A stretch of DNA of 64,000 nucleotides from Pachyseris speciosa (Eukaryota; Cnidaria; Anthozoa; Scleractinia; Pachyseridae), in the NCBI GenBank assembly GCA_016490735.1, contig JAEMWC010000096.1:1284501-1348500 (forward strand), in the 5' to 3' direction. The notes under the pieces are model-generated. The model ran no database searches and was not told where the DNA came from. It saw only the letters and a program-made list of their open reading frames with translations. Below are positions 1-11,940 of this stretch, one piece after another. The stretch's first letter is position 1. Each line of letters starts with the position of its first letter. The translations under genes and the position numbers were made by a program.

Positions 1-14
1 TGATTTTACGAGCA

Positions 15-235
15 TTTGAAGTTGGGCTATTTTGCCTTTAAAAATGGTCAGGGGTCTGGGTCGTGATGTGACGTCATTTTGGGTACAAAAATGTGTTTGC
101 GCTTATGAATTATAGTGAAATAGTTGGAATACTTGTCCCCAAAATTACGTCAAAATTACGTCACAGCTATTGTCACGTGTCTTTTTGGCCGCGCGATTCA
201 AATGCCATTTTTGAAGGCAAAATAGCCCAATTTCA
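15..235. repeat. Short foldback (inverted repeat) element
   Basis: The left arm around 15-47 contains TTGGGCTATTTTGCCTT, and its near-perfect reverse complement occurs around 205-235. This gives arms of about 30 bp around a 150-bp spacer. A non-autonomous MITE is the simplest reading. No transposase sequence is present. Confidence 0.55.
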
Positions 236-1082
236 AACGCTTGTAGAATCGCCGATTTTAATCAAGAGCACCTCAAATTTTGGAATGTTGAGTTTTATGG
301 ACTAAACTTTAAAATTAGCGAGAAACAAATTTCGCTTCATAGAGAGTGCACTCGGATTTTCGGAACTGAAACGTGGCCTAAAAGATTCGCAATTGAGAAA
401 TCATAGCCCCTAAGGTTTACGGAAAGGTCGTAATTGCTGTTTTTGGCAGTCAAAAACGTCAGCTAGCAGTTTCGGAAAGAAAATAGTTCCCTAGAAAGTT
501 CTTGGAAAGTTCATTTCAGCTTGCATTTTCTCAAAGGAAGATTTTGTTCCCTAACATTTTCGGACAATTAAAACTTCAGCTAGGGAATCCGAACAGATCA
601 ACTTCTTCTAGCTTATGAAAATATCACTTTAAAGAGACTTCAAACACCATAAGGTACTTAAAAATGCCTTTTTACAGCTTTTGGTTGATTTGGCTCGTTG
701 GTGCCCCTGTTTAACTGTTACATGTCAATTGACATGGTAAGGTAAACTGGAACCTATTCAGAGACTCAAAACCTTAAGCCGTTTATGAGAGCGAATCAAC
801 TGAGGAATTGTAGAGTGTATTTAGAGAAGACTTCACGAATATGCTGAGAAAGACAACTCTGATGGCAAGAATTCACCTACAATACCTCAAACGATGTATT
901 CAAAGGTTAGAAGTTTTAAATTGCCCCTAACAAAGGAATGGGGACGAAATGATAGAAATCAAAAATCGCGCAAATTAACGTTCCACGTTAGTAAGGCCGC
1001 GGAGGTCAGCGAAAAATGAGACGGTACTTGAATTAACGCAATTCAAATTCGAAAAGAGTGAAAATTTCTCAAAGGTAAATTA

Positions 1083-1084
<2 letters not shown>

Positions 1085-1140
<56 letters not shown>
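1085..1140. repeat. (TAA)n microsatellite
   Basis: About 18 uninterrupted TAA/AAT triplets. Similar AAT tracts occur at 37447-37499 and 40217-40265; the last of these follows a LINE fragment and may be its tail. Confidence 0.9.
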
Positions 1141-1143
<3 letters not shown>

Positions 1144-1392
1144 TTATGAAGGGTACAAATCTTAAAAGCCCAATGGTGCTTTACAATGTAAGTTTAAAGA
1201 AACGTAAAAGAAAATAAACTAAATACAATTCATGCGTAATAAATGTTTAAAAAGGTGTGTTTTTAAAAGAGTCCAGTGATTTTGCATTGGAGTAGCAACG
1301 GAGAAGGCTCGTTGTCCACAGCTCTCCTATAATATTTCCGGATGGTCAGCAATCTCCCCTAAATTAAACGTTTGATTTATCTTATTATTTAC

Positions 1393-4300
1393 CTTGTTTC
1401 CAAGTGTTCCATACCCGTATGAGCCAACTCCAAGAGCAAGACGATCGGCAGTGCAGTCCATACAGCTTAGTTTTCCACCAATCACATGATCTAATGTGAA
1501 GACAAGGCCTCTACCAGGCACCAGGACTGATGCAGTATCTTGAGTTGCTACAGCAACACGTTCCGTTGATGTACCCCCACCACTGCCTGGAATGAACGTG
1601 GCATGACTAATCTGTTGATGAAAAAACAGCCATCATCATCGTTTCTACACCATCACAGTCATTGCCAACGTCATCAGCACCATCATTATCATCATCGTCG
1701 TCTTCATGGCCATTACCAACGCCATCATCATCACCATCATTAGTCCTTGTTGTGCCATGGGCGTAAAATTTGGATTTTATACCCCCTATAAACACGAACC
1801 TGTTTAGCCTAAAAATTGAAAACAGGTTCTTATTTTCTAAAATCATATTAGTACATTACAGCTGCAGTGCAAGAATCCAATTTGAAGAAAAAAGCAGATT
1901 CTCATTACTGAAAAAATGAGTTTTTTTAATAGAAAATAGTCCAATAACCATCTTGTTTTGCAGCTGAGTTTTATTTGCTTTTCTCCAGAATTAAGAACCT
2001 ATTTTAAGAACCTAAGTAGCCTAAAATTGTGTTAACTACCATTTATATAAGAACCTGTTTAGGCTACTTCCCAAGAATGTAGGTTCTTCGTTGCAGGTTT
2101 GTACTGTAGTGCAACTACATTGCAACTACATAAGCCCCTCTGACTATTCATTCCCTACTGGCTTAAGTCTCTTAATCATAGTGTTTCAATTACATCTTAC
2201 TAAAGGCAACTGAACTTAAGGCTAAGCTTGAAAGTGTCTTCATATCTTGAAAGCTCTTTTAAGCCAGTGTATCACAGAAAACCATTTTGTATCTTTGTTT
2301 TATACACCTCATTCCAAAATGGTGGCCAAGTTTGCATGTTTATTAGCCCTCTTTGCCTCATTTCCACTTCAAAATTATTTTGCATTTTGTACATGTTGAC
2401 GAGGCAAAAAGGGCTAATTAACATGCAAACAAAAGATTAATAAATTGGCTGCCATTTTGGAATAAGGTGTGTAAAGCTGTAAGAAACTGGAAAACAACAA
2501 ACAGAACTAAAACAAAAAATCTGATAAAATATAAAATAATATACCATTGCAGGTTATGACAATATCTTCTTACTTTGTCTTGTTCATAATTCTTTGATTC
2601 AACACACGTCCATTGTCCATTGGAGTCACTCGTTTGCACCATGAGTTCATGATCTGATATTGCTGCAAATGCCAGTGGATCACTTGTTGCTAGGAAAACA
2701 CTTTTTACAGCTCCTTCACAGCGGCAGTGACACAATGGTGATGAACTTAAGCTTGTGTGCCACGCATACACATCACCTGCAACCACATGTCAACATATGG
2801 TAGAGAATGTGATCACAACATATAGTAACTCCCAATCAGGCATTCCTTTTTTTTAATTTGCCGGCGTAGTGCTAAATGCAGGCTAGGCTGAGGCATACAA
2901 AGAAACAGAAGGCCTGATTGCATGTTAAAGTATAGCAGACTCTTGTTGTCTTAATTATTTCTAGGGAGCAAACATTTGTTCAATCAAGAAGACTGGAGAT
3001 CAACTAGATAACCAGTGATAAAATTTAATACCTATTACCATTACTATTAGCATGAAAAATATTTTGATCATCTGGATTGCAGTACTTATACTGCTCTTGT
3101 ATTTTTGTGATGCAGTAGTCATTTTAAATAGTCTAAGCTAGGAATAGTTGCCTATTGTGATCAGTGAGACTAAGTTTGCTAAGGAAAGTATAATCTCATT
3201 GCGCAGTTTGAAAACTTAAAAGAATTTATAAATTCACAACTTGATTGTCTTTTGTCGATGTTTACTATTAGCAGTTTAACCTGTTCCAGGCATTCATATT
3301 GTGGGAAGCGGTGAAAATTGTCACAAGAATGAAAGATTTTGCAAGTAAATGACAAAAACAAGGAGAGACTGTCTCTCCTTGTTTTCCTGCTTGCATGTTT
3401 GCAGCATATTTCATTCTTGCCATGATTTTTTATGCTCCCCACAATCTCAATGTTTGAAACAGGCAATAAGCAGTTTGACAGTCAAGCATTGTCACTCACT
3501 TTCCCAGCCAAGAACCTTAACAGGCCTGCCGAGTCAAATATCATAGCCTTAAGCAACTACAATAACTGGCAGAAAGGGGCTGCGCAGGATGGGATGGGGA
3601 TGTCTGTACAGGTGTGGTGTAGGTGTTGGGGGATAACAAGTGATGAGACTTTAGAAACAGGAAGGGATGGGGTGTAGCAGTGGGAAGTGATAAGGGGGGT
3701 CGGTAAGGAAGGCAGTGTAAGGGAATGGAGAGGAAAGGGGTGTGGAGGCACAAGGTAACAGGGCTTCTTAGGGATGGGAGGTGAGGAGGACAGGAAAGGA
3801 TGGTTAGAGAGTAATATTGTAAAACAGAAGAAGCATGTGAATACTGTCAAAGAAGGAAGCGGATAATGGAGTAATATGAACATGGAGAGGAAAGTTTAGA
3901 TTCACCTTACCATTGTCAAATCCTGCAGCACACAGATTTTTGTAAATAGCAGTAGACATAACCTGCAGCTTCTGTCCTTGGGTATCAGCTGTGGTCACCA
4001 GTTCTCTGTAACTCAAGATGTTTTTGTCATCCGCTTCCCAGATGACAACAGCTCCACTGGAGTATCCAGAACATATTAAGTTTCTGTGAACAGAGACTGC
4101 ACAGAGACTTCCACCTGAAACAAAGTCAGAAGTGCCAGTAAGTTTGTTAACCGCTTCCATAAGAAGGGATTTGTAGTCTAATTACGTTTTTACTTTCTGG
4201 ATGTGAGGGAACAAGTAATGATGAATCAGCCTTGAAACTAGGCAATTTACCCCAACCTAGGTCTCCTAAAGTCATACAGACTTGTTGTTATGTAATGGTC

Positions 4301-5255
4301 AAAAAATCGTCCCAAAAGTTTAAACAATGACCAGAGGTCCAAATAATGCCTGCCTTCAACATTTTGCATCGCTTTTTTCTCCTGCACTTGGCTTAATCCA
4401 TACAACCCACAGTGTTATTGTATGAAAGAAGTAACAAGATAATTCATCTTGAAATAGATAGCTGTTGTTTCACCTCTTTCAAATTCCAAACTGGACAATC
4501 TGCATATCCTTTCTTTCCAGTTCCTTCTCAAGTCTCGTTCTTCTAATATGCTGCATTGGACAAAAGCCTTCCAGTTCGTTCCGTCTATTAATGTACGTTC
4601 TTTCTCTGTTACAAACCCTAACCTACATCCCAAACGATACCATATTAATTCATCTTCTGCCAAAATTCTCCATGACTTGCTCACTTGAGCGCAAGCACAC
4701 AAGTCTTTCAATCCCAGATAAGAGAAAATTTGAATCCCCACTTCCTTGGGTAAACTCAGATCAAAGAAAGGAATACTTGTAATTTCATCAATGTCTTCAA
4801 TTAACTGATCAACTAGACTCTTTTTGTTGTTTTTGGTTGACACGGGCTGCAATTTTAGTCTCTTTAAGTCACCAACAGAACTACTTTGTTCACCAGGTTG
4901 CGGTAAACAAAAAAGTACTGGTTCATTTTGGTTAACCGTTGATATGGTCGATTTGTCTTCAACAATGCAGTCCAATATCTCCGAGCTTCTTGAGTTTTCA
5001 CAGTGAAAACATTCCAGAAAATTAGCTTGATCTCCCAGATCGGCGTTCAAGTGACGCACTTCCTCTCCTGAACAACGAACTTTGTTTCCAAGGAAGTTTT
5101 CTGTCTTGACTTGTTCACATTTATTCGAGCTTCCGTCATCGTTGACGCCCCTTTGAGCTCGTTTTTTTTATCCCATCAGATATGCACTTTTTCAGCGCTT
5201 TTTTCCATTTCTGACGAAACAGTTGTAGTTCTTCACTATCGCCAGCTGTATTCAT
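1393..5255 (-). CDS. FBXW8: F-box/WD-repeat protein 8 (partial, 3' end off window)
   Basis: Substrate-receptor F-box protein; in vertebrates FBXW8 works in a CUL7-RBX1 ubiquitin ligase. Exons on the minus strand: 4474-5255, 3911-4114, 2574-2776 and 1393-1611. Phases fit and borders are GT/AG. Exon 1 starts MNTAGDSEELQLFRQKWKK and carries the FBXW8-type segment LVDQLIEDIDE, then PFFDLSLPKEVGIQIFSYLG (F-box) and CAQVSKSWRILAEDELIWYR. Exons 2-4 encode WD-repeat strands, including AVVIWEADD, GDVYAWHT and CMDCTADRLALGVGSYGYG. The order matches human FBXW8 as I remember it. Exon 1 is read in one frame down to an A8 run (forward 5162-5169) and in another after it; removing one A restores a single frame and the correct exit phase. 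The last WD repeats are missing from the window. The start is the first ATG of the conserved N-terminus. Confidence 0.9.
1620..1742. repeat. Imperfect CAT/ATC microsatellite in FBXW8 intron 3
   Basis: Degenerate run of CAT, CAC and ATC triplets just upstream (in gene sense) of the exon 4 acceptor. The acidic reading frame it produces on the minus strand is a by-product of the repeat, not a gene. Confidence 0.7.
2306..2472. mobile_element. MITE with ~60-bp inverted arms in FBXW8 intron 3
   Basis: The left arm contains CATTCCAAAATGG and GCATGTTTATTAGCCCT. The right arm contains their reverse complements (AGGGCTAATTAACATGC and CCATTTTGGAAT). The whole 167 bp is close to a palindrome with a small loop and has no coding capacity. 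Confidence 0.7.
3240..3485. mobile_element. Foldback element in FBXW8 intron 2
   Basis: Inverted arms meet at a near-perfect palindrome around 3357-3382 (ACAAGGAGAGACTGTCTC continuing to its complement). Outer arms contain CAGTTTAACCTGTTCCA on the left and the matching ACAGGCAATAAGCAGTTTG on the right. The structure is typical of a MITE. Confidence 0.6.
3575..3800. repeat. G-rich, strand-biased low-complexity tract
   Basis: A stretch rich in GGG/GGT/GGA on the plus strand with almost no C, inside FBXW8 intron 2. The proline-rich minus-strand reading frames here are caused by the composition. Confidence 0.6.
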
Positions 5256-5455
5256 AGGAAATGGACTCCCAAAGCTTTTCAGAAAGTGTTAAAATACAAG
5301 AAGTGTTATCACTGATGATAATACATACGCAGATTCATTGAATAGAATGGATCACCGCTGACATGTAACTGTAATTCCACGCATGCTCACTATTCAGTAT
5401 TTGTGTGATGACTGAAAAAAAATACAGATAGGTCCGGGAAAAGGGATGAAATATC
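5256..5455. promoter_or_regulatory. Shared divergent promoter of FBXW8 and ZDHHC5/8-like
   Basis: The two start codons are only 200 bp apart and point away from each other, so both 5' UTRs and core promoters must fall in or overlap this interval unless an upstream non-coding exon exists. No TATA box stands out. A CGCATGC element around 5380 resembles part of an NRF1-type site. The regulatory role is inferred from position. Confidence 0.55.
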
Positions 5456-8400
5456 ATGTCCCGTTCTCGGCCTTGCAAGAGGATGTCTTCACAGCAAATA
5501 CCTATACTATGTGCAGCGTTCCTCCTTATTGGAACTACAGCTCTCTTCTTCGTATTCGTGTAAGTGAATGAGTTTTCCCTTTTCGTGTTTCAAGCGTCTG
5601 AATCATGCCCACGCCATGGAAGACTTGCAGGATTTCACTGCTCACTGTCTGCTTTATTTGTTTTATGCTTTCAGATGCCCTCGTTTGGCAACTGAGTATT
5701 CTATCGTTATTCCTGTGTATGAGGTAGTCCTAACATTGATAGTCCTAGCCAGTTTTGCGAATGCCTCGTTCAGAGATCCTGGTATAATTCCGAGAGGTAT
5801 GGCAGCAAAGCGAGCTCAACTTTTTGTTAAGCTTAATTATATACTCAAACTATGACTAGACATCCTTCAGACAACCCCTGTAGATCATGTGTTAAGATAT
5901 GTCTGCTTAGCTTTAGTCATAAGAAGCACAGTTTTAAAACGATAAAGGGGAGAAATTGTCGAAGTTAATCCTTAAGTTTGCTCGATCACAGCGTTGGCAT
6001 TATGACAGTTACATTCGTTCGATGGTTGAGCGTTGTAATAACATTTAGCAGCTGTTTCCTGTAGCTTTGACAGACACTGTATATTCTACCAGATTCATCC
6101 GTCTGTATCTCGCAAAAGAAATTGCCTGAAATAAATTGTTTAGAGATTCTTTTCGTTGCGGTGAGATATAACGAAAACAGCGAGTTGCTGAGAAATAACA
6201 TTCGAGAATGTCCTACATTATTCAAGAAAAATATGTTCAACAGATCATTACAAACTTGTACTTAACTGGTATGCGCCTGTGGTATTGATCAAGGCCGGTT
6301 TATCCTAAAAAAATGCGCAAGTGAGTAACAGTTCAGATAGTTGCAATGAAACTGGAAATCATCTCAGGCAAAACATTTTCAATGTCTTGAGGCCAAATTC
6401 TCCTATGGTGGTGTCATGTAAAATTTTACAAACAATAAGGAGTATTTTTACTTTGAGCTAGAAGGGTTTATTATTGCTCACGGCTTCTTTTTGTTTATTT
6501 TTGCTGGACACACCGTGTTTTGGCCAAATCCCACATTTTGAAGAAGAAAGAATGTACAACAACAAGCCGTACTTGGTTTCTCATGGCAGACAATATTCCT
6601 AACAATGTTTCTATAAAAGACTTTCATGACTTCTGCATGTATGACAAATATGTTTTGATGCCAATTTAAATTGTTAGGAAAGTACTCTTAATAGCTCTGA
6701 TTTGTGAGTCTTGGGCTCGGATCATTCAAGGTGGCTCAAAATGGTTTCTTTATTTTTAAACACCAAGTATTTGATGGATCGATACTCCCAGAATTTTTCT
6801 TTTGTTTCCTTGAACATGGTATCACAAAATTTCCCAATTATTTCTCAACAAGTTGTGGTCACTGTTTTTACATATAAGGTACCATAGCAACAGTACAGCC
6901 TCTTAGAAACACCCTTAATTTTGGCTTTATGTGCCTGTAACTCAAAAACAAGTCTAATGACCCCCATGTTTTGTTACTGAATTGCAATCAGCATATTAAG
7001 ATTCATCTTTCTGCAAAGTTTAAAAAAAATCGGTACATAGGGTTCAGAGCCACCTTAATTTTTCGATAATTTAAAGTCCAGTGATGCACTGGCTGAAAAA
7101 CGAAAGAGGGACACAAAACGGCAAGGAGTCTGCATCCTCTGGGAGGCACATGTGTTTGATGGTAGTGTACTAAACAGTTTCCAACTGAGTAAATCTGTGA
7201 AAAATCCCTTTGAGAAAAAAAGCAAACTTGTGAATCTTCATTTTGTTTTGTGACTTAAAAAGAGGTGCTTTCTGGGACCCCTACTTTTTCATCTGTGGCT
7301 TGCAAAGTTAGGTTAAAGGAGTCCTAGGGACTCCCAAAGGAAATTTTTCAGGGAAAACCCTGTATTAATAATTTTTATTTCTCATACAATGCATTGGTTA
7401 CTTTGTGATGATCTCTCAGAAGGCCACCTCTAAAGGTTGCACATATTTCTTTCAAAGGAGCATATTTCATGTTGTTTTTTTTTGTTGTGTTTTTTTTCTG
7501 CAGCAGCAGACATATCATCACCCGAACACGAGGATGATTTTAAAGTTCCGCTGTATAATAATGTTGATATTAATGGTATCACAGTGCGTATGAAGTGGTG
7601 TGACACTTGCAAGTTTTACAGACCACCACGTTGTTCACACTGTAGTATTTGTAACAACTGTATTGAGGTGAGATTTTTTTACTTGCTTTTAGTTATAATA
7701 TTTTCTTGTAGCATTTTTGGCGACAAATATGTTCAATGTTCTGCAACCTGAATTTTCAAGAAATAAGTTTTCAAAGTAACCAGTGTCACTAGTGCACCTG
7801 TGAAAGTTTTTTGCAAATGTTTAATATTTAACCCTTTCCTGCCCAATAGTGACTTATCGATTTTACTCTGGCTAACGCCAGACGATTTTACTCATCAAAG
7901 GGAGGCCCCTTGGGCACTAAAGGGTTAAGAAAATGCAGTCAAATGGGACCAGTTTTGATCAGTGTACAATGGAAGCTAACAGAACAAAGGATAAAGAAGT
8001 GTGTGCTTTATTCAAAGAAAAGTTTCAGAATTCAGTGGGTGGAGCCCCAGTTGGGGAGTTGGTGTACTCAGGAATATTAGTGACAATAGGTGTGAAGACC
8101 TTTTCTGGTCTGAATTAATATTGCTAAGTACCCAACCCCATTCAGATGGGACTGGCAGTAGTAATAACTCATTAAAACGACTGATCAGCAGTAGAATGGG
8201 TACACTGAGCTGATATGGCATCTTTTCCTTTCTCATTTCAGAATTTTGATCATCACTGCCCTTGGGTTGACAATTGCATTGGCAGGAGAAACTACAGATA
8301 TTTCTTTTTCTTTGTGTTTTCGCTCTCCCTGCACATTATTTCAGTCTTCTTATTTTCTCTTGTATTTGTCCTGGAAAAAACAGATCATATAAAGGATGCT

Positions 8401-11400
8401 GCTGTTCCGTATCCTTTAGTTTAATAAATCTATTGACTGATGCTAACTTAACTGAAGACGCTAGTGGAAAACCCTCCTAAGTGACTATTTTGGTCAAAAA
8501 ATTTTTTTTGTCAAAAGTGCCCAAATTTTTGCATATGGCCTTCAATTTACTTAATACTTAACAATGCCTTGCTGTTTTTTTTACCAATTTGCTTTTCATT
8601 TACGAGAAAAACAAAGCCAAAATATTGAAGAATTAGCTGAATTAGGAATTAGCTGTTGATAGTTGTTGTACATTAGTTTTTGAAACATCAAATTTCCAAG
8701 GGAAGTTATCAGACTGACAGTCCAACAACTGACACCTCTTTCTGTTTCATTGTTCACATTAAATCAATTCTATTCTTGTCTGAATAAAAACCATCTGGCA
8801 TTTCACAGTAATTTGTACTTTGTCAATCTGAACTGTGTGGCAAATTTTGAAATACAAATAAGTAAGCGTACAACATTAATATGTATTTGAGAACAGTAAT
8901 TGGCTGGTGTGAATGCATTTCCTCTTATTATTATTTGGAGAAACTCATTTCTTGTTAGGGTAGACATTGTTAGTTTTTTAGAAACTGATTCTACAATGAT
9001 TTATAATTTGAATGTTGTAACAGCTTTGCCTCCTTAACTTAATGTTCAGAATAGCAGTAATGGTTGTTTGTGGATTATCGTCAATTCCAGTGATTGGTTT
9101 GACAGTGTTCCATATTGGACTTGTTGCCATGGGACGCACAACCAATGAACAGGTATGACGACTAGTGAAGACTATTAACACCTGAACATTAACTGGTGCC
9201 AACAGAGCTCCTTTTGCTAATGAGTATGGTTGCTGGAATGTTGCAATATTCAATACGAACAATTTTATATTCAATGTTTTGATATTTTATTCAATAAACC
9301 AAAATTATATTCAATGTTTTGATATTTTATTCAATAAACCAAAATTATATTCAATGTTTCGATATTTTATATTCAATGGCTTGATATTTTGTTCAATAAA
9401 CCAAAATTATATTCAATGCTTCGCATTTTTATTCAGTAAATCAAATTTATATTCAATAACTCCCAATAAAATATGTATTGGAATAAAATATGTATTGGAA
9501 CACAGGACAGATAATACCATTTCAAGTCTACTAAAGAGAAGTGTGGCTTCGTGGAAGCCTAAGTCATGGTTATCATCTTTGATTTCAATCCCTTAGCAGG
9601 TTATATCCAAAAGACGAAAGCACTATCACGCACATAGCACCGACCAGGCACATAGCATCGGCCGCCATGTTTAGGTGTTCTCATACATAGGGTAATTACA
9701 GGGTTGTCCATCATCCGCTGACCAGGATGGACTGCAGAAATTATTGAACATAAAATTACGCATTGAACAAAAAATCAGTTATTGAATTGAACAAGCACGC
9801 ATTGAATACAAATAAAACGCAAACAAATCTTTATTCCAATACATATTTTATTGGGAGTTATTGAATTTAAATTTGATTTACTGAATAAAAATGCGAAGCA
9901 TTGAATATAATTTTGGTTTATAGAACAAAATATCAAGCCACTGAATATAATTTTGGTTTATTGAATAAAATATCAAAACATTGAATATAATTTTGGTTTA
10001 TTGAATAAAATATCGAACCACTGAATATAAATGCCGGAATGTTACAATATTCAATACGAACAATTATTGTTCGTATTGAATATTGTAACATTCCGGCAAC
10101 CATAAATGAGGCTTATGGATGCTATTGTACAGTGATAGCTGCACATTGAAGGTTCCAATCTCTTGGGATTATTTTGAGCTCACTAAAAGGGAGTCCTGTT
10201 GTTTTGTAATCTGGTCACACACTTGTTTATTAGTCCTATATTTGTTTGGCTCATAACAGGATAAGTAGACTTCCACTTACCAGTCGCAGTTGTTTGTAGG
10301 CAGTTCTTTAAAGTTTTATCAAACTGACCTATACATCAATGAAGGGAAGCTACATAGCATCCGCTTCTACACTAATTATACTGTCAGGAATTGTACAGTT
10401 GACAACACGTCATTCTCCAGTATTGACATCACAGACATTGTGTGAAGAAGCACCCAGATAATTACAGTTAGATTTAGCAAAACAACCCTTCTGTATCAGC
10501 AGTAACCTGGTGGATATAAATTTACAGAGTCTGGCGTCTGCATAAATGGACTGTTGAGAGGGCTTGAAATACAATCATGTATAACACTACAGTAACTGTA
10601 TCATCATGTATTTAGTGTTTTCATGACGTGTGATAGTCTGTTGAGCAAGTTGTATGAGATTGGATACCTGATATATTTTTTATGTACATACCAGGTGACA
10701 GGGAAGTTCCGCAGTGGCCACAACCCTTTTGATCAAGGATGTAAAAACAATTGTGTATTTACACTGTGTTCATCCCAACGTGCCAAGTAAGGGACATTCC
10801 TTTCTTAAATGAATTCATGATCAGTGACTCTGCAATAATACTGAATTTTATTTTTCAAGGTATATTGGCTACTCAGCAAGTTTACAGAAGGAGGATTCCA
10901 AGAAGAACCAAGGAAAAGAGAAAAGAAAGGAGAATGGTCAAGATTCAAATGCTAAAAATCAAGCAGATGGAACAGAATTGACTGATATTAAAGTTGAAGT
11001 GTCATCCAATCACACAAGCCAGCAGTTACAGGTGAATGCAGTTATGCAATTCAGCTTGTCAGTGGGTGGACAAAGCGATTGATTGGAAGCATGTTATGCC
11101 TCAGATCACAGAAACAATCATTATTAAAATACCTCATAGTTCAGGGCTGTGCTCTAGCAGTGCCCAGTGGCTCCTGACCACTTTTGCTACCATGCTGGGC
11201 ACGCTAGATTTCAAAGGTTCAGAGTTTTGGGCTCCCAACAATTGTTCTTATCTAGAGCACAGCCTTGTAGTTTAGTTCTAGTTAGCATACTAATGATGTA
11301 CTTATTTATTTATTTCAGGATGGAATCCAGGATAGAAATAACCATGTAACAAGAAACCAGGATGGCAGATCACTACGACCAGAATCCTTTGCAGCTGCTG

Positions 11401-11489
11401 TCAACACTGCACCACGTGTGTCTGCAACATACATTAAATCAAGTAGAAACGGACGGACGATAACTGGCAGCCGTGAGGTCACAGTTTGA
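5456..11489 (+). CDS. ZDHHC5/8-like: DHHC palmitoyltransferase, ZDHHC5/8 type, short tail
   Basis: Protein S-acyltransferase of plasma membrane or endomembranes. Eight exons: 5456-5559, 5675-5796, 7504-7667, 8242-8408, 9050-9152, 10695-10786, 10860-11031 and 11319-11489, giving 364 aa in one frame. TM1 is [18 protein letters not shown]. The catalytic cysteine-rich domain begins [18 protein letters not shown] and contains [20 protein letters not shown] with the DHHC cysteine. After two further TM helices come [19 protein letters not shown] and RAKYIGYS, the ZDHHC5/8 palmitoyltransferase-conserved C-terminal region. Vertebrate ZDHHC5 has a tail of several hundred residues; here it is about 125 residues and polar. 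The last four residues are EVTV, like the EISV PDZ ligand of ZDHHC5/8. The exon 3 acceptor is a tandem CAGCAG, so a one-alanine variant is possible. Confidence 0.92.
6729..7046. repeat. AAGGTGGCTC-ended repeat, copy 1
   Basis: About 320 bp beginning AAGGTGGCTCAAAATGG and ending GAGCCACCTT, so the ends are inverted. It lies in intron 2 of the ZDHHC gene. Two further copies lie at 40962-41247 and 41261-41594. No coding capacity; a non-autonomous DNA element is likely. Confidence 0.75.
7832..7924. mobile_element. TTAA-flanked 93-bp MITE, copy 1
   Basis: Begins CCCTTTCCTGCCC after TTAA and ends GCACTAAAGGG before TTAA, so short inverted ends are flanked by the TTAA duplication typical of piggyBac-type insertion. 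It contains TCTGGCTAACGCCAGA, the mark shared with copies at 22859-22947 and 57260-57353. This copy is in the opposite orientation to the other two. Confidence 0.8.
9226..10103. mobile_element. Large foldback element with tandem-repeat arms
   Basis: In intron 5 of the ZDHHC gene. The two arms (about 9226-9500 and 9832-10103) are inverted copies of each other. Each arm starts with ATGGTTGCTGGAATGTT-type sequence and holds about five ~40-bp units (core TTCAATAAACCAAAATTATA), followed by CCAATAAAATATGTATTGG-type sequence. The spacer is about 330 bp. The right arm ends in a second near-perfect palindrome (10031-10098). Flanks share AATGAG, possibly a target duplication. The repeats are not CRISPR: there are no unique spacers. 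Confidence 0.8.
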
Positions 11490-11940
11490 TTGACCTGCGG
11501 GTAAACATTGCATGTTTGTTTGGCGGGATGCAGTGCTTCAGTTCTTGGCAATGAGTAGCAGACTTGTGCTTTTTAAACTTTGGACCTACTGGGGCAATAT
11601 TTTTTGCTGGAATTTGCATGAAAGAATCAACTGTCTTACACCTAAGCAAGCTGAGGATGTGATAGAACAGAAAAAGTCTTGGCCATAAAGCTATTTGCAT
11701 GCACCTTTAAACTTCACAAATCAGATCTGCCAGTATATATCTCTGGGTATATTATAAAATATATTTAAGAAGGGTCTATAATAGTTAATTACCTACTAGG
11801 GTAAAATGTTTCGCAGTTCTGCTTTTTGTTAATGGTTATTACATGTAGTTCAACCAAAGAACTGGTAACCAAGGGTAGAAAGCAACAAAATGCAATGCAT
11901 CATGCACTGATATTAATTTACAATAAAAATCTGTACTACT
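11490..11940 (+). terminator. ZDHHC5/8-like 3' UTR with poly(A) signal
   Basis: The stop TGA ends at 11489. The first good AATAAA is at 11922-11927, about 430 bp downstream, so this interval is the likely 3' UTR. No open frame continues through it. Confidence 0.6.

Larger units (their letters stand above)
1..1392. other. FBXW8 3' flank or intron; no exon recognised
   Basis: FBXW8 exon 4 ends at 1393 with a GTAAAT donor on the minus strand, so the rest of that gene should lie here or beyond the left edge. I found no open stretch resembling the last WD repeats, so this is probably intron. Visible content is an inverted repeat (about 15-235), a TAA microsatellite (about 1085-1140) and otherwise unique-looking AT-rich sequence. 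Confidence 0.5.

Noticed and set aside
1607..1846. Asp-rich 79-aa minus-strand frame
   Set aside because: Translation of a CAT/ATC microsatellite in an FBXW8 intron.
9262..9470. Regular ~40-bp repeats, considered as a CRISPR array
   Set aside because: No unique spacers, eukaryotic intron context, and an inverted copy at 9835-10035; it is an arm of a foldback element.
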